DNA from: Nonomuraea purpurea
GTDB lineage: Bacteria; Actinomycetota; Actinomycetes; Streptosporangiales; Streptosporangiaceae
Reading direction: 5' to 3'
Length of the DNA stretch: 64,000 bases
Assembly: GCF_042650645.1 (NCBI RefSeq)
Contig: NZ_JBHSBI010000026.1
Location: 98,680-162,679, forward strand
The notes below the pieces were generated by a model, which saw nothing but the letters and a program-made list of their open reading frames with translations, made no database searches and was not told the DNA's origin. Made by a program: the position numbers and the translations under genes. Positions 15,644-24,058 of this stretch are shown one piece after another; within the stretch, counting starts at the first letter, position 1, and each line of letters opens with the position of its first letter.

Positions 15644-17098
15644 GTGATCATACCCCTGAGGGAGGCCGTCGCCGATACATGCGGGGGCAAGGCCGGCGCG
15701 CTCGGCGCTCTGCTCCGCGCGGGTCTGCCGGTTCCTGACGGCTTCGTCGTTCCGTTCGCCGCCTATCTGGCGGCGGTCCGCGACCTGGGCCTCGGGAGGC
15801 GGTTCCTCGGCGAGTCGGGCGAGGACCTGGAGTCCGGGCGGTTCGCCGGCGAGCCGGACGATCCTGACGCGGTGCGGGCGGCGATCCTGGCGCGCCCGGT
15901 CCACGCCACCCTGATCGACGCGCTGGGACGCGCACTCGACGAGCTCGGCGACCCGCCCGTGGCGGTCAGATCATCGGCGGCGAACGAGGACACCGGTCAG
16001 GCGTCGGCGGCCGGCCAGCACGAGAGCTTCCTCGCCGTACACGGAGCCGGCGACGTCGCCGATGCCGTACGCGCCTGCTGGGCCTCGCTGTTCTCGCCAC
16101 GCGCCATCGACTACCGCGGCGCTTCCGGCCATGACGGCCATGACGGCCATGACGGCCATGACGGCGATGACGGCTATCACGGCTATCACGGCTATCACGG
16201 CGATGACGGCTATGGCGGCTATGACGGCCATGGCCGCTGCGGTGGTCTCGGCGTCTCCGGTTGCGACGGCCGGTCGTCCGGCGATCTTGCGATGGCCGTC
16301 ATCGTCCAACGCCATCTGGACGCCGAGGTGTCCGGGGTCATGTTCACCCCAGCGGACCCGGACGACGCGACCGCGATCGAGGCGTCCTGGGGCCTCGGCC
16401 CCAGCGTCGTCGAAGGCAAGGTCACCCCCGACGCCTACCGTGTCACCAAGAACGGGCCGATCATCCGCACCATCGCCGACAAACGCACCCGCCTCGACCG
16501 GAGCGGCACGCGACTCGTCGTGCGCGACGTGCCCACCCCCGCCCGCGACCAGCCGGTGATCGACGACGCGACCGCCACGCGGCTCGCCGAACTGGGCGAG
16601 GAGATCGCCGCCAAGCGCGGCGGGCCGCAGGACATCGAGTGGGCGATCGCCGGCGGTCGTATCTGGGTTCTGCAGGCTCGGCCGATCACCGCCGCACCCC
16701 CACCGCCGGCGTCGCTTTCCGGTGCTCCGGCTGCCGCACTTCCGACGTCGGCGTCGCCTTACGGCACCCCGGCCGCCGCGCTCACCGGGACGCCGGGCAG
16801 TCGTGGGATCGTGACCGGCCCCGCGAGGGTCGTCCGCGGTCCCGGCGACTTCGCGCGTGTGCGCCCTGGCGACATCCTCGTCTGCCCCTTCACCGACCCC
16901 GCCTGGACGCCGCTGCTGCGCATCGTCGCCGGCGTCGTCACCGAAACCGGAGGGGTGCTCTCCCACGCCGCGATCGTCGCCCGTGAGCACGGCATCCCCG
17001 CCGTCCTCGGTCTCCCGAACGCGACGAGCAGGCTCCACGACGACACCCTCATCACCATCGACGGCACCACCGGCGCCGTCACGGCGGCAAACGCCTGA
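15644..17098 (+). CDS. PEP/pyruvate-utilising enzyme without a substrate domain
   Basis: 484 residues from GTG at 15644 (AGGAG 3 bp upstream). Residues 1-350 are the PPDK/rifampicin-phosphotransferase ATP-grasp domain: GGKAGALGALLRAGLPVPDG, VAVRSSAANEDT, SGVMFTPADP, DIEWAIAGGRIWVLQARPIT. A Pro/Ala-rich linker leads to the swivelling His domain (TETGGVLSHAAIVAREHGIP, catalytic His in SHAAIVA). The large middle substrate domain of rifampicin phosphotransferase and the PEP-binding barrel of PEP synthase are both missing. Residues 162-197 are a GHD/GYH tandem repeat inserted before the strand MAVIVQRHL. The acceptor is unknown; it may lie on a partner protein. Confidence 0.85.
   Translation: MIIPLREAVADTCGGKAGALGALLRAGLPVPDGFVVPFAAYLAAVRDLGLGRRFLGESGEDLESGRFAGEPDDPDAVRAAILARPVHATLIDALGRALDELGDPPVAVRSSAANEDTGQASAAGQHESFLAVHGAGDVADAVRACWASLFSPRAIDYRGASGHDGHDGHDGHDGDDGYHGYHGYHGDDGYGGYDGHGRCGGLGVSGCDGRSSGDLAMAVIVQRHLDAEVSGVMFTPADPDDATAIEASWGLGPSVVEGKVTPDAYRVTKNGPIIRTIADKRTRLDRSGTRLVVRDVPTPARDQPVIDDATATRLAELGEEIAAKRGGPQDIEWAIAGGRIWVLQARPITAAPPPPASLSGAPAAALPTSASPYGTPAAALTGTPGSRGIVTGPARVVRGPGDFARVRPGDILVCPFTDPAWTPLLRIVAGVVTETGGVLSHAAIVAREHGIPAVLGLPNATSRLHDDTLITIDGTTGAVTAANA
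16127..16234 (+). repeat. Twelve 9-bp tandem repeats inside the PEP-enzyme gene
   Basis: Units run GGCCATGAC x4, GGCGATGAC, GGCTATCAC x3, GGCGATGAC, GGCTATGGC, GGCTATGAC, GGCCATGGC. Each encodes Gly-(His/Asp/Tyr)-(Asp/His/Gly), so the frame is never disturbed. Four adjacent units are identical, suggesting recent slippage expansion. Confidence 0.95.
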
Positions 17099-17178
17099 CC
17101 GATCGCCGGCCAGGATTCCGGGAGCCGGCCCCACACCCACGGATCGAAAGGAGACGGGCACCGCGCCCTTCACCACTT

Positions 17179-17793
17179 ATGGCAACTCGACACCTCTACC
17201 TGGCCCGCCACGGCGCGGCCGACGCGTTTGGGACGCTCACCGACATCGGGCGCCGGCAGGTCGGCCTGCTGGGCGAGCGGCTTGCCGGCGTCCCGGTCGA
17301 CGCCGTGTGGCACTCTCCGCTGCCACGCGCCGTGGCGAGCGCGCACGAACTCGCCCGGCGGCTACCGGACGTGCCCGTGACCGAGGCCGCCGAACTCATC
17401 GACCACGTGCCCTACGTGCCCGGCGCGGCCGAAATGCCCCCGTCCTGGGCCGGTTTCTTCGACGGCTATGACGCCGCCGAGGCGGCCTCGGGCCAAAAGC
17501 AGGCCGAGGCCCTGGTCGCCCGGTTCGCGAAGGTCCCTGACACGACCGCGGACGGCACCCGGCCGGACACGCGCGAGGTCCTGGTGACGCACTCCTACCC
17601 GATCGCGTGGCTGGTGCGGCACGCACTGGACGCGCCGCCGGTCCGGTGGCTCGGACTGAACAGCGCCAACACCGCACTGACGGTCATCGAGTACCGCGAC
17701 GGCCTGCCGCCCACGATCGTGATGTTCAACGACATGAGTCACCTCCCGCCCGACCTGCGCTGGACCGGTTTCCCCGTAGGAACGAGGCCGTGA
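17179..17793 (+). CDS. Histidine phosphatase family protein
   Basis: 204 residues of the phosphoglycerate-mutase-like fold: RHG motif near the start (LYLARHGAADAFGTLTDIGR), second Arg in WHSPLPRAVASAHELA, the acid Glu region around ELIDHVPYVPG, and second His in VLVTHSYPIAWLVRH. It should hydrolyse a small phosphate ester through a phospho-His. It follows the PEP-enzyme gene by 80 bp on the same strand and may act in the same pathway, for example removing a phosphate added by that enzyme; this is inference. Confidence 0.88.
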   Translation: MATRHLYLARHGAADAFGTLTDIGRRQVGLLGERLAGVPVDAVWHSPLPRAVASAHELARRLPDVPVTEAAELIDHVPYVPGAAEMPPSWAGFFDGYDAAEAASGQKQAEALVARFAKVPDTTADGTRPDTREVLVTHSYPIAWLVRHALDAPPVRWLGLNSANTALTVIEYRDGLPPTIVMFNDMSHLPPDLRWTGFPVGTRP

Positions 17794-17798
17794 GGCGC

Positions 17799-17820
17799 GC
17801 CCTTCACAGGTAGGAAGGGC
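17799..17820. terminator. Weak hairpin at the cydB end
   Basis: GCCCTTC (17799-17805) and GAAGGGC (17814-17820) pair over an 8-nt loop between two convergent genes. The stem includes the cydB stop codon. Confidence 0.35.
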
Positions 17821-18544
17821 CTGTGACCCGGTGCCTGAACGTCCACCACACCCATGCCTGGGCGGCCACCAGGAACGGGATCAGGACGAGGATGATCGGC
17901 GTCAGCACCGCGCCGGACGTGCCGGGTTCCAGCGGCAGCCGGAGCCCGGCCACGATCCCCACGGTCACCAGCGCCGCCGACGTCAGCGCGTATGTGCGCA
18001 GCTCTCCGGCCCCGCCCGACAGCACGGCCGCCCGCTCCCGCAGCACCCCGCGCAGCCGCAGGGCGGCGAACGTCAGCCCGTGCGTGGCGAACAGGACCGC
18101 CAGCATCAGCGCGGGCAGGAGGGAGATCGGCCCTTCGAGGCCGAGCAGCACGTGGCCGAGCAGCAGGCCCCAGCTCAGCGCCAAACCCCAGCTCCCCGCC
18201 ACGATGGCGCCGTCCCAGAACCCCTGCCAGCGCGCCTCGGGCACCCGGCCCCGCAACCACAGGCCCATGTCGCGGATGACCCAGGCCAGCAGCAGGACCA
18301 CGATCAACGTGTAGTTCCCGGTCAGCAGTTCGCCTTCCAGCTCGGGGAACAGGCCCGCGAGCACGCCTGCCACGGCCACCAGCCACACTTCGTTGCCCAG
18401 GAAGAACGGCGCGATGGCGGCGATCACCTCGCGTCGTTCGGCGGCAGAGCGACCCAGGTAGGGGAGGGTCATGCCGACCCCGATGTCGGCTCCGGCCAGC
18501 ACGAGGTAGCCGAGGGTGAAGAAGGCCAGGATGAAGATCTCCAT
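17804..18544 (-). CDS. cydB: Cytochrome bd oxidase subunit II
   Basis: 246 residues, about seven membrane helices, without haem ligands of its own, as expected for subunit II. Recognisable parts are GYLVLAGADIGVGMTLPYLG, NEVWLVAVAGVLAGLFPE and the late ATHGLTFAALRLRG helix pair. It is much shorter than the 330-380 residues of the E. coli-type subunit, matching a compact actinobacterial form. It lies 9 bp after cydA on the same strand. Together they form a quinol oxidase with high oxygen affinity in the plasma membrane. No cydDC assembly transporter genes are present in the window. Confidence 0.88.
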   Translation of the reverse strand: MEIFILAFFTLGYLVLAGADIGVGMTLPYLGRSAAERREVIAAIAPFFLGNEVWLVAVAGVLAGLFPELEGELLTGNYTLIVVLLLAWVIRDMGLWLRGRVPEARWQGFWDGAIVAGSWGLALSWGLLLGHVLLGLEGPISLLPALMLAVLFATHGLTFAALRLRGVLRERAAVLSGGAGELRTYALTSAALVTVGIVAGLRLPLEPGTSGAVLTPIILVLIPFLVAAQAWVWWTFRHRVTGPSYL

Positions 18545-18553
18545 GACGGCTCC

Positions 18554-19807
18554 TCAGAAGGTGGGGGCGGGGACGGGGGTGTCGAGGGGGCGGTCGGCGC
18601 CCAGGGTGACGGCGTCGGGGCCGCGGCGGGCGGTTCTGGCCAGCAGCCAGTAGTTCGTGATGATCAGTGCCGTGAACACCGTCACGAACGCCGTCAGCGA
18701 GATCCGCATCTGCGCCGCCGTGACCGGCGACATCGCCTCGGACGTCTTCAGCAGCCCGAACACGGCCCAGGGCTGGCGTCCCATCTCGCGGAAGATCCAG
18801 CCGGCCAGCATGGTCACGAACGGCACCGGGATCATCAGCGTCAGCAGCCGGTGCCAGAGCCGGAACCCGCGCACGACCGGCCGGAACAGCATCAGCAGGA
18901 AGCTCACCCCTGACACGATCGTCATGACCAGCCACAGCATGAGCATCGTGTAGCCGCCGCCCTGCACCCAGCCCAGTGACGGCAGGTAGTCGCCGGGCCC
19001 GTGCGCGGCCACCATCTCGGCCTGGGCCGCGGCCAGCCGTTCGGCCGAGCCGACCCACGCCGCGACCTTGGTCGGCTGCAGGGTCTCGAACCCGATCCCG
19101 CCGAACGTCGCGGCGGCGAACGTCGCAGGCAGCGCCACCCCGATCCCGATCCGCAGCGACTTCCTGAACAGGTCCTGCTCGGCAGTGCGTTTGCGCAGGT
19201 GGTAGGCGCTCACCCCGGCCATGAAGAACCCGCCGACGACCATCGCGCCGCTCATGATGTGCCAGAACGCCACCTGCGCGGCCGGGTTGGCGACCATCGC
19301 CCCGAGGTCGGCCAGTCGCAGCGTCGCGCCGTCGACCACATGGCCGACGGGGTTCTGCAGGAAGCCGTTGGCCACCATGATCCAGAACGCCGACGCGTAG
19401 GCGGTCAGCGTCACCACCCAGATCAGCGCCAGGTGCGCCCACCGGTTCAGCCGGTTCCAGCCGAAGATCCACAATCCCAGGAACGTGGACTCGATGAAGA
19501 ACGCCACCAGCGTCTCGATCGCCAGCGCCGAGCCGAAGACGTTGCCCGCGTACTCGGTCAGCCCGCTCCACGACAGCCCGAGCTGGAACTCCATCACGAG
19601 CCCGGTCACGATGCCCATCGCGTAGTTGACGATGTAGAGCTGGCCCCAGAAGCGCGTCATCCGCAGGTGCACGGGTCTGCCGCCGAACGTGGCCCGCGTC
19701 TGGACGACGGCCACCAGGGTCACCAGGCCCAGCGTCAGGGCGACGAAGAGGAAGTGCGCGCCCGCGGTGAGCGCGAACTGCAGGCGGGCGAGGTCCACGG
19801 TGTCCAT
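18554..19807 (-). CDS. cydA: Cytochrome bd oxidase subunit I
   Basis: 417 residues with nine or so helices. The likely haem b595 ligand His lies in LTAGAHFLFVALTLG (residue 18). FFIESTFLGLWIFGWNRL holds the conserved Glu of the proton channel, and NPVGHVVDG the quinol-loop area. The Q-loop is of the short type. The start MDTVDLARLQFALTAG matches the family. The upstream 96 bp contain an inverted repeat GGTGTAC/GTACACC (19863-19869 and 19897-19903) that could bind a redox regulator; I see no Rex-type site. Confidence 0.92.
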   Translation of the reverse strand: MDTVDLARLQFALTAGAHFLFVALTLGLVTLVAVVQTRATFGGRPVHLRMTRFWGQLYIVNYAMGIVTGLVMEFQLGLSWSGLTEYAGNVFGSALAIETLVAFFIESTFLGLWIFGWNRLNRWAHLALIWVVTLTAYASAFWIMVANGFLQNPVGHVVDGATLRLADLGAMVANPAAQVAFWHIMSGAMVVGGFFMAGVSAYHLRKRTAEQDLFRKSLRIGIGVALPATFAAATFGGIGFETLQPTKVAAWVGSAERLAAAQAEMVAAHGPGDYLPSLGWVQGGGYTMLMLWLVMTIVSGVSFLLMLFRPVVRGFRLWHRLLTLMIPVPFVTMLAGWIFREMGRQPWAVFGLLKTSEAMSPVTAAQMRISLTAFVTVFTALIITNYWLLARTARRGPDAVTLGADRPLDTPVPAPTF

Positions 19808-19903
19808 GATCCGAGCTTCGTGTCATGGTCTCGCCCGCCGCGTCATGCCCGGGCGGTCACCTGGTGTACATCTCCAGGAGTAACGGGCCCGTCCGCGTAC
19901 ACC

Positions 19904-20572
19904 TCAGGGTGTAAGCCAGCCGGGAGTGATCACCCCGGCCTCATACGCGATCACCACGAGCTGGGCCCTGTCGCGGACGGAGAGCTTGGTCATGATCCGG
20001 CTGACGTGCGTCTTGGCGGTGGCGGGGCTGAGCACGAGCCGGGCGGCGATCTCGTCGTTCGACAGGCCGCCGGCCACGAGCGTCATGACCTCGCGCTCGC
20101 GTTCGGTGAGCGAGTTGAGCTCGGGTCCGGGCTCGGGGCGTTTGACGCGGCCGGCGAACTCGGCGATCAGCCGCCGCGTGACCGACGGCGAGATCAGCGC
20201 GTCGCCCCTGGCCACGACCCGGACCGCGTGGATCAGCTCGGCCGGCTCGGTGTCCTTGACCAGGAAGCCGCCGGCTCCGGCCCGCAGCGCGCCGTAGACG
20301 TAGTCGTCCAGGTCGAACGTGGTCAGGATGATCACCTTGACGCCGTCGAGCCTGGGGTCCCCGGCGATCTGGCGGGTGGCCTCCAGGCCGTCGAGCTCGG
20401 GCATGCGGATGTCCATGAGCACGACGTCGGGCCGCAGCTCGCGGGCCGAGGCGACGGCCGCGGCGCCGTTCGGGGCCTCGCCGACGACCTCGATGTCGTC
20501 CTCGTCGCTGAGTATGGACCGGAATCCGGCCCGTACCAGGGTCTGGTCGTCGGCGAGCAGTAGGCGGATCAT
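19904..20572 (-). CDS. NarL/FixJ-type response regulator
   Basis: 222 residues: receiver with DD at 8-9 and phospho-acceptor Asp54 (LMDIRMPELDG), then a LuxR-type helix-turn-helix (LTEREREVMTLVAGGLSNDE and ATAKTHVSRIMTKLSVRDR). It overlaps the stop of the kinase gene by ATGA, so the pair is translationally coupled and forms one two-component system. Its location next to cydAB may be chance or may mean it controls respiration. Confidence 0.94.
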   Translation of the reverse strand: MIRLLLADDQTLVRAGFRSILSDEDDIEVVGEAPNGAAAVASARELRPDVVLMDIRMPELDGLEATRQIAGDPRLDGVKVIILTTFDLDDYVYGALRAGAGGFLVKDTEPAELIHAVRVVARGDALISPSVTRRLIAEFAGRVKRPEPGPELNSLTEREREVMTLVAGGLSNDEIAARLVLSPATAKTHVSRIMTKLSVRDRAQLVVIAYEAGVITPGWLTP

Positions 20573-21705
20573 CGAGCTCCGTTCAGTGGCAGGTGGGCGA
20601 CGACGCGGAAGCCGCCTTCGGGGCGCGGGCCCGCCTCCAGGCTGCCGCCGAGCGCGGTGGCGCGCTCGCGCATGCCCTGCAGGCCGAAGCCGGTGCCCCC
20701 GTCGTAGGATGCGCCGGGCCCGTCGTCCTCCACGCGGATCATGAGGTTCCCGGACGTGCCGGCGACCGTCAGCGTGGCCGAGGTCGTGCCGGAATGGCGG
20801 GAGACGTTCGTCAGCGCCTCCCTGATGATGCGGGTGGCGGCCAGGTCCACCTCGGTCGGGACGGCGTCGAGGGCGCCGGACAGCTCGGTGCGCACGTCCA
20901 GCCCCGACGCCTCGACCAGCGCGTCCATCCGGGTCAGGCTGTCGGCGGGCCTGGTCGGCGCGTCCTCGTCCACCTGCCGGAGCACGCCCAGCGTGGTGCG
21001 CAGCTCGCGCAGGGTCTCCTTGCTGGTGTCCTTGATCGTCCGCAGCGCGGCCTCGGCGTCCTCCGGCCGCTTCTTGAGCCCGTGCAGCGCCGCCGCGGCC
21101 TGCACGTTGATCATGGAGATGTTGTGCCCGAGCACGTCGTGCAGCTCCCTGGCGATCCGCAGCCGCTCCTCGCTCGCCCGCCGCCTGGCCTCCTCCTCCT
21201 TGCCGTGCTCGGCGTCGAGGGCGCGCTTGTGGGCCTCCATCAGGTACGCGCGGCGGGTGCGGGTGACCGCGCCGGACGCGATGGCCGCGACGACCCACCC
21301 GGCGATCATCATGAACATGCTGTCGTCCACGTGCCTGACCCCGCCGCTCTCGCCGATCCCCATGGCCAGCAGGGAAGCCGCGCCGGTGGCGATGGCCGCC
21401 GTCAGGTGGCCCCTGTCGGCGGCGGTGTAGAGGGCGACGAACGACAAGACGATGAGCGGCCCGTCGAGCCCCGCCCACGGGTAGTAGGCGGCGACGGACG
21501 CCACCACGACGATCAGGGCCGCGACCGGATAGCGGCGGCGCAGCAGCAGCGCGCCGCACGCCACCAGCGGCAGCACCACGTCCAGGACGGTCGGCTGCCG
21601 CTCGGGCGGCCGCAGCGCGTAGGTGAGCAGCGTTCCTCCCAGCACCGCGGCGATCACCGCCAGTGACACGGCCGTACCGGTCGAAAGCCTGCGCATGTCT
21701 CCCAT
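20569..21705 (-). CDS. Membrane sensor histidine kinase (HisKA_3 type)
   Basis: 378 residues from ATG at 21705; starts at 21747 and 21696 are possible. Roughly four helices fill the first 130 residues, followed by a coiled linker, the phospho-acceptor helix (RIARELHDVLGHNISMINVQ) and an HATPase_c domain (ATRIIREALTNVSRHSG, GGTGFGLQGMRERA). There is no large external sensor domain, so it probably senses a membrane or intramembrane signal, like the DesK/LiaS group. It partners the overlapping response regulator. Confidence 0.92.
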   Translation of the reverse strand: MGDMRRLSTGTAVSLAVIAAVLGGTLLTYALRPPERQPTVLDVVLPLVACGALLLRRRYPVAALIVVVASVAAYYPWAGLDGPLIVLSFVALYTAADRGHLTAAIATGAASLLAMGIGESGGVRHVDDSMFMMIAGWVVAAIASGAVTRTRRAYLMEAHKRALDAEHGKEEEARRRASEERLRIARELHDVLGHNISMINVQAAAALHGLKKRPEDAEAALRTIKDTSKETLRELRTTLGVLRQVDEDAPTRPADSLTRMDALVEASGLDVRTELSGALDAVPTEVDLAATRIIREALTNVSRHSGTTSATLTVAGTSGNLMIRVEDDGPGASYDGGTGFGLQGMRERATALGGSLEAGPRPEGGFRVVAHLPLNGAR

Positions 21706-21764
21706 TGTGTATGTCTGCGCATTCGGCGGGTAATCGCGGGCGCGCATCTGGGTAGAGCCGGTAA

Positions 21765-21983
21765 ATGAGCATCGAGGATGAACTTCGGCAGGTCGAAGAG
21801 GACCTCGTCCGGTTGCGGGCCCAGAACCAGGAGATGCGCCGGCAGGTCAGGGAGGTCGGCGCGACCGACCAGGTGGAGGTCTCTGCCATGATCAGCCAGG
21901 CGGACGAGCTGATGGAGCTGATCGCCGGGCTCGAACGCCGCCGTGACACTCTGCGCGAGCGGCTGGAGAAGGGGAGGAAGTGA
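21765..21983 (+). CDS. Small coiled-coil protein of unknown function
   Basis: 72 residues, nearly all helical and charged, with heptad-like spacing of Leu/Val/Met (ELRQVEEDLVRLRAQNQEMR and ELIAGLERRRDTLRERLEKG). Two helices are separated by VGATDQVEVSAM. No enzyme motif is present. It is divergent from the kinase gene and ends just before a strong hairpin. It may be an adaptor or oligomerisation module; the function is unknown. Confidence 0.75.
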   Translation: MSIEDELRQVEEDLVRLRAQNQEMRRQVREVGATDQVEVSAMISQADELMELIAGLERRRDTLRERLEKGRK

Positions 21984-22006
21984 GGGCGCCTCCCGAAGAG
22001 GCGCCC
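21984..22006. terminator. Bidirectional hairpin terminator
   Basis: GGGCGCCTC (21984-21992) and GAGGCGCCC (21998-22006) form a perfect 9-bp stem with loop CCGAA, directly after the coiled-coil gene stop and 8 bp before the desaturase stop. Confidence 0.75.
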
Positions 22007-22013
22007 TGGGCGG

Positions 22014-23027
22014 TCAGCGGAGCGCGGCGCCGACCTGGTGCAGGTGCCGTAGTGCCTGGCCGTACGATTCGATCAGCCCGGTCTGCAGGTAGTCGACGCC
22101 GATCTCCTGGCAGTACCGCTCGACGATGGGTTGCGCCTTACGCAGGTTGGGGGCCGGCATGTTGGGGAAGAGATGGTGCTCGATCTGGTAGTTGAGCTGG
22201 CCGAGCGCCACATCGGTGAACCAGCCGCCTCTGACGTTGCGCGAGGTCAGCACCTGCTTGCGTAGGTAGTCCAGCTTGTCGTCCTTGGTCAGCACGGGCA
22301 TGCCCTTGTGGTTGGGCGCGAACGTGCAGCCGAGGTAGACCCCGAACAGCCCTTGGTGCACGATCAGGAACAGCAGCGCCTTGCCGAACGGCAGCACCGC
22401 GAAGACCACGCCGAAGTAGGCCGCGAAGTGCGTGATCATCAGCGTCAGCTCCAGCCACCGCCGTTTGGCCGACGGCTGCAGCAGCGACTTGAAACTGGCC
22501 ACGTGGAGGTGCCAGCCCTCCAGGGTGAGCAGCGGGAAGAACCAGTAGGCCTGATATTTGGCGAAAAATCGCGGTATCCCGGTACTGCGTGCGACCTGGT
22601 CCTCCGACCAGACGATCACGGCGGGGGAGACGTCCGGATCGTGATCCTCATGGTTGGGATTGGCGTGGTGGCGGTTGTGCTTGGTGGTCCACCATCCCCA
22701 GCCGAGCCCGATGCCGAGGTTGCCCATGAGCAGCCCGGCGATGTCGCTGGGCCGCCGCGTGCGGAAGACCTGCCGGTGTCCGAGATCGTGAGCGACGAAC
22801 CCGAACTGCGCGAAGATCACCGCCATCACGACGGCGACGAGGAGTTGCAGCCACGAATCGCCCAGCCAGACGAACAACGTCCAGCCGCCCGCGTAGACGA
22901 CGACCGCGATACTGAGCCGCACAGCGTAATAAAAGGGACGCCGATCAAGAAGTCCGGCGTCCGCGATCTTGCGGGATAGTCGGGCGAAGTCACTGCCCCG
23001 AACGTCGGTCGTGCCAGGACTGGCCAC
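22014..23027 (-). CDS. Membrane fatty-acid (acyl-CoA/lipid) desaturase
   Basis: 337 residues. The GTG start at 23027 follows AAGGAG by 4 bp. All three histidine boxes for the di-iron centre are present: HDLGH, NRHHANPNHED and QIEHH (the last in YQIEHHLFPNMPAP, of the front-end Delta5/Delta6-like group). Hydrophobic helices flank the boxes. It inserts a double bond into acyl chains at the membrane, using oxygen and a redox donor, and so adjusts fluidity. No ferredoxin or reductase gene adjoins it. Confidence 0.92.
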   Translation of the reverse strand: MASPGTTDVRGSDFARLSRKIADAGLLDRRPFYYAVRLSIAVVVYAGGWTLFVWLGDSWLQLLVAVVMAVIFAQFGFVAHDLGHRQVFRTRRPSDIAGLLMGNLGIGLGWGWWTTKHNRHHANPNHEDHDPDVSPAVIVWSEDQVARSTGIPRFFAKYQAYWFFPLLTLEGWHLHVASFKSLLQPSAKRRWLELTLMITHFAAYFGVVFAVLPFGKALLFLIVHQGLFGVYLGCTFAPNHKGMPVLTKDDKLDYLRKQVLTSRNVRGGWFTDVALGQLNYQIEHHLFPNMPAPNLRKAQPIVERYCQEIGVDYLQTGLIESYGQALRHLHQVGAALR

Positions 23028-23063
23028 AGCTCTCCTTACCTCGCGGTGCAAGTTGCCCCAACA

Positions 23064-23082
23064 TTGGCGCATCCGCCGCCAA
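23064..23082. promoter_or_regulatory. Inverted repeat between divergent genes
   Basis: TTGGCG (23064-23069) and CGCCAA (23077-23082) are perfect arms with a 7-bp spacer, placed 37 bp before the desaturase start and 36 bp before the phosphotransferase-fold gene. A repressor site is plausible. Confidence 0.4.
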
Positions 23083-23117
23083 ACCGGAAGCGTGTGCTCC
23101 GACCGTAGGCTGCCAGG

Positions 23118-24002
23118 GTGACATATACCAAAACGCCGCTCACCCTCGCGATTCGCGAGGCAGTGGCCCTGACCTGGAATGTTACCGGTGAGGGCGAGCG
23201 TCTGTACGGCGGCGAGGAGTCGGCGGCCTACCGTCTCGACGGCCACGTGGTCCGCGTCGGCCCCGCGTGGCGTGGCGCCGCCGAGTCGGAGTGGTGCCAC
23301 GCGATCGCCGGGCACGCCGCCGCCCGGCTGCCGGAGGCGGTAGCGCCGCTGCCCGCCGCCGACGGCGCCACGGTCGTCGTCGTGGAGGGACGCCCGATCT
23401 CGTGCTGGCCGTACGTCGAGGGCTCCTGGCCCGACTCCGACCTCCCCGGCCAGCGCGTGGCCGGCGCCCGTCTGCTGGCCCGGCTGCACGAGGCCCTGGC
23501 CGGCTGCCGCCCCGGCCCGCGCCCCGTGCCCGCCTTCCAGGAGTCCGGCCTGTACGGCGACCCGCCCCAGGACGCCCCAGAACTGGCCGACCCTGAGCTC
23601 GACCGCTGGCTGGCGGCCTTCCACGCCGCCCACCCCGTGCGCCACCCGCTGCACGGCGACTACTACACCGGCAACACGCTGGCCCGCGACGGCGCGCTCG
23701 TCGCCGTCCTCGACTGGGACGAGACCTTCGTCGGCGCCCCCGAGGTCGAGCTGGCCGCGGCGGCGCTCGAATGGGGCGACGACGAGATCGGGCCGAGCAA
23801 GGAGTTCGTGGCCGCCTACCACGAGGCAGGCGGCACCGCGGGCCCGCTGGACGAGGAGGCGCTGGCCCAGCTCGTCCGGCACAAGTTGCGCAGGGAGTAC
23901 GCCTACTTCCACAAGGCGGTGCGCTCGGGCGTGGAACATGACGCGGACGACCTCGACTACCACCGCGTCCGAGTGGAGCTGTTCCACCGCCTGCGCCCGT
24001 AA
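23118..24002 (+). CDS. Aminoglycoside-phosphotransferase-fold (APH) protein
   Basis: 294 residues with a kinase-like fold. The catalytic loop is HPLHGDYYTGNTL (Asp in HGD, Asn in GN) and the metal-binding motif is AVLDWDETFVGAPEVELAAA. The N-lobe is short. Members phosphorylate aminoglycosides, homoserine, choline or other small alcohols; the sequence alone does not say which. It stands 56 bp before the monooxygenase gene on the same strand. Confidence 0.88.
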   Translation: MTYTKTPLTLAIREAVALTWNVTGEGERLYGGEESAAYRLDGHVVRVGPAWRGAAESEWCHAIAGHAAARLPEAVAPLPAADGATVVVVEGRPISCWPYVEGSWPDSDLPGQRVAGARLLARLHEALAGCRPGPRPVPAFQESGLYGDPPQDAPELADPELDRWLAAFHAAHPVRHPLHGDYYTGNTLARDGALVAVLDWDETFVGAPEVELAAAALEWGDDEIGPSKEFVAAYHEAGGTAGPLDEEALAQLVRHKLRREYAYFHKAVRSGVEHDADDLDYHRVRVELFHRLRP

Positions 24003-24058
24003 AGCCCGTGAAAGCGGCTGACAGAGATCTGGCAGCGCGGCCCGGCATCGTCAGGGGC

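Noticed and set aside
16127..16234. CRISPR-like or non-coding tandem array
   Set aside because: Units are 9 bp, directly adjacent without spacers, and stay in frame within a clear ATP-grasp protein.
15644..17098. Rifampicin phosphotransferase
   Set aside because: The rifampicin-binding middle domain is missing, and no rifamycin-associated element (the inverted repeat around GGGGCTTGC) is seen upstream.
19863..19903. Terminator upstream of cydA
   Set aside because: The GGTGTAC/GTACACC arms enclose a 27-nt loop, too open for a terminator; kept only as a possible regulator site in the cydA entry.
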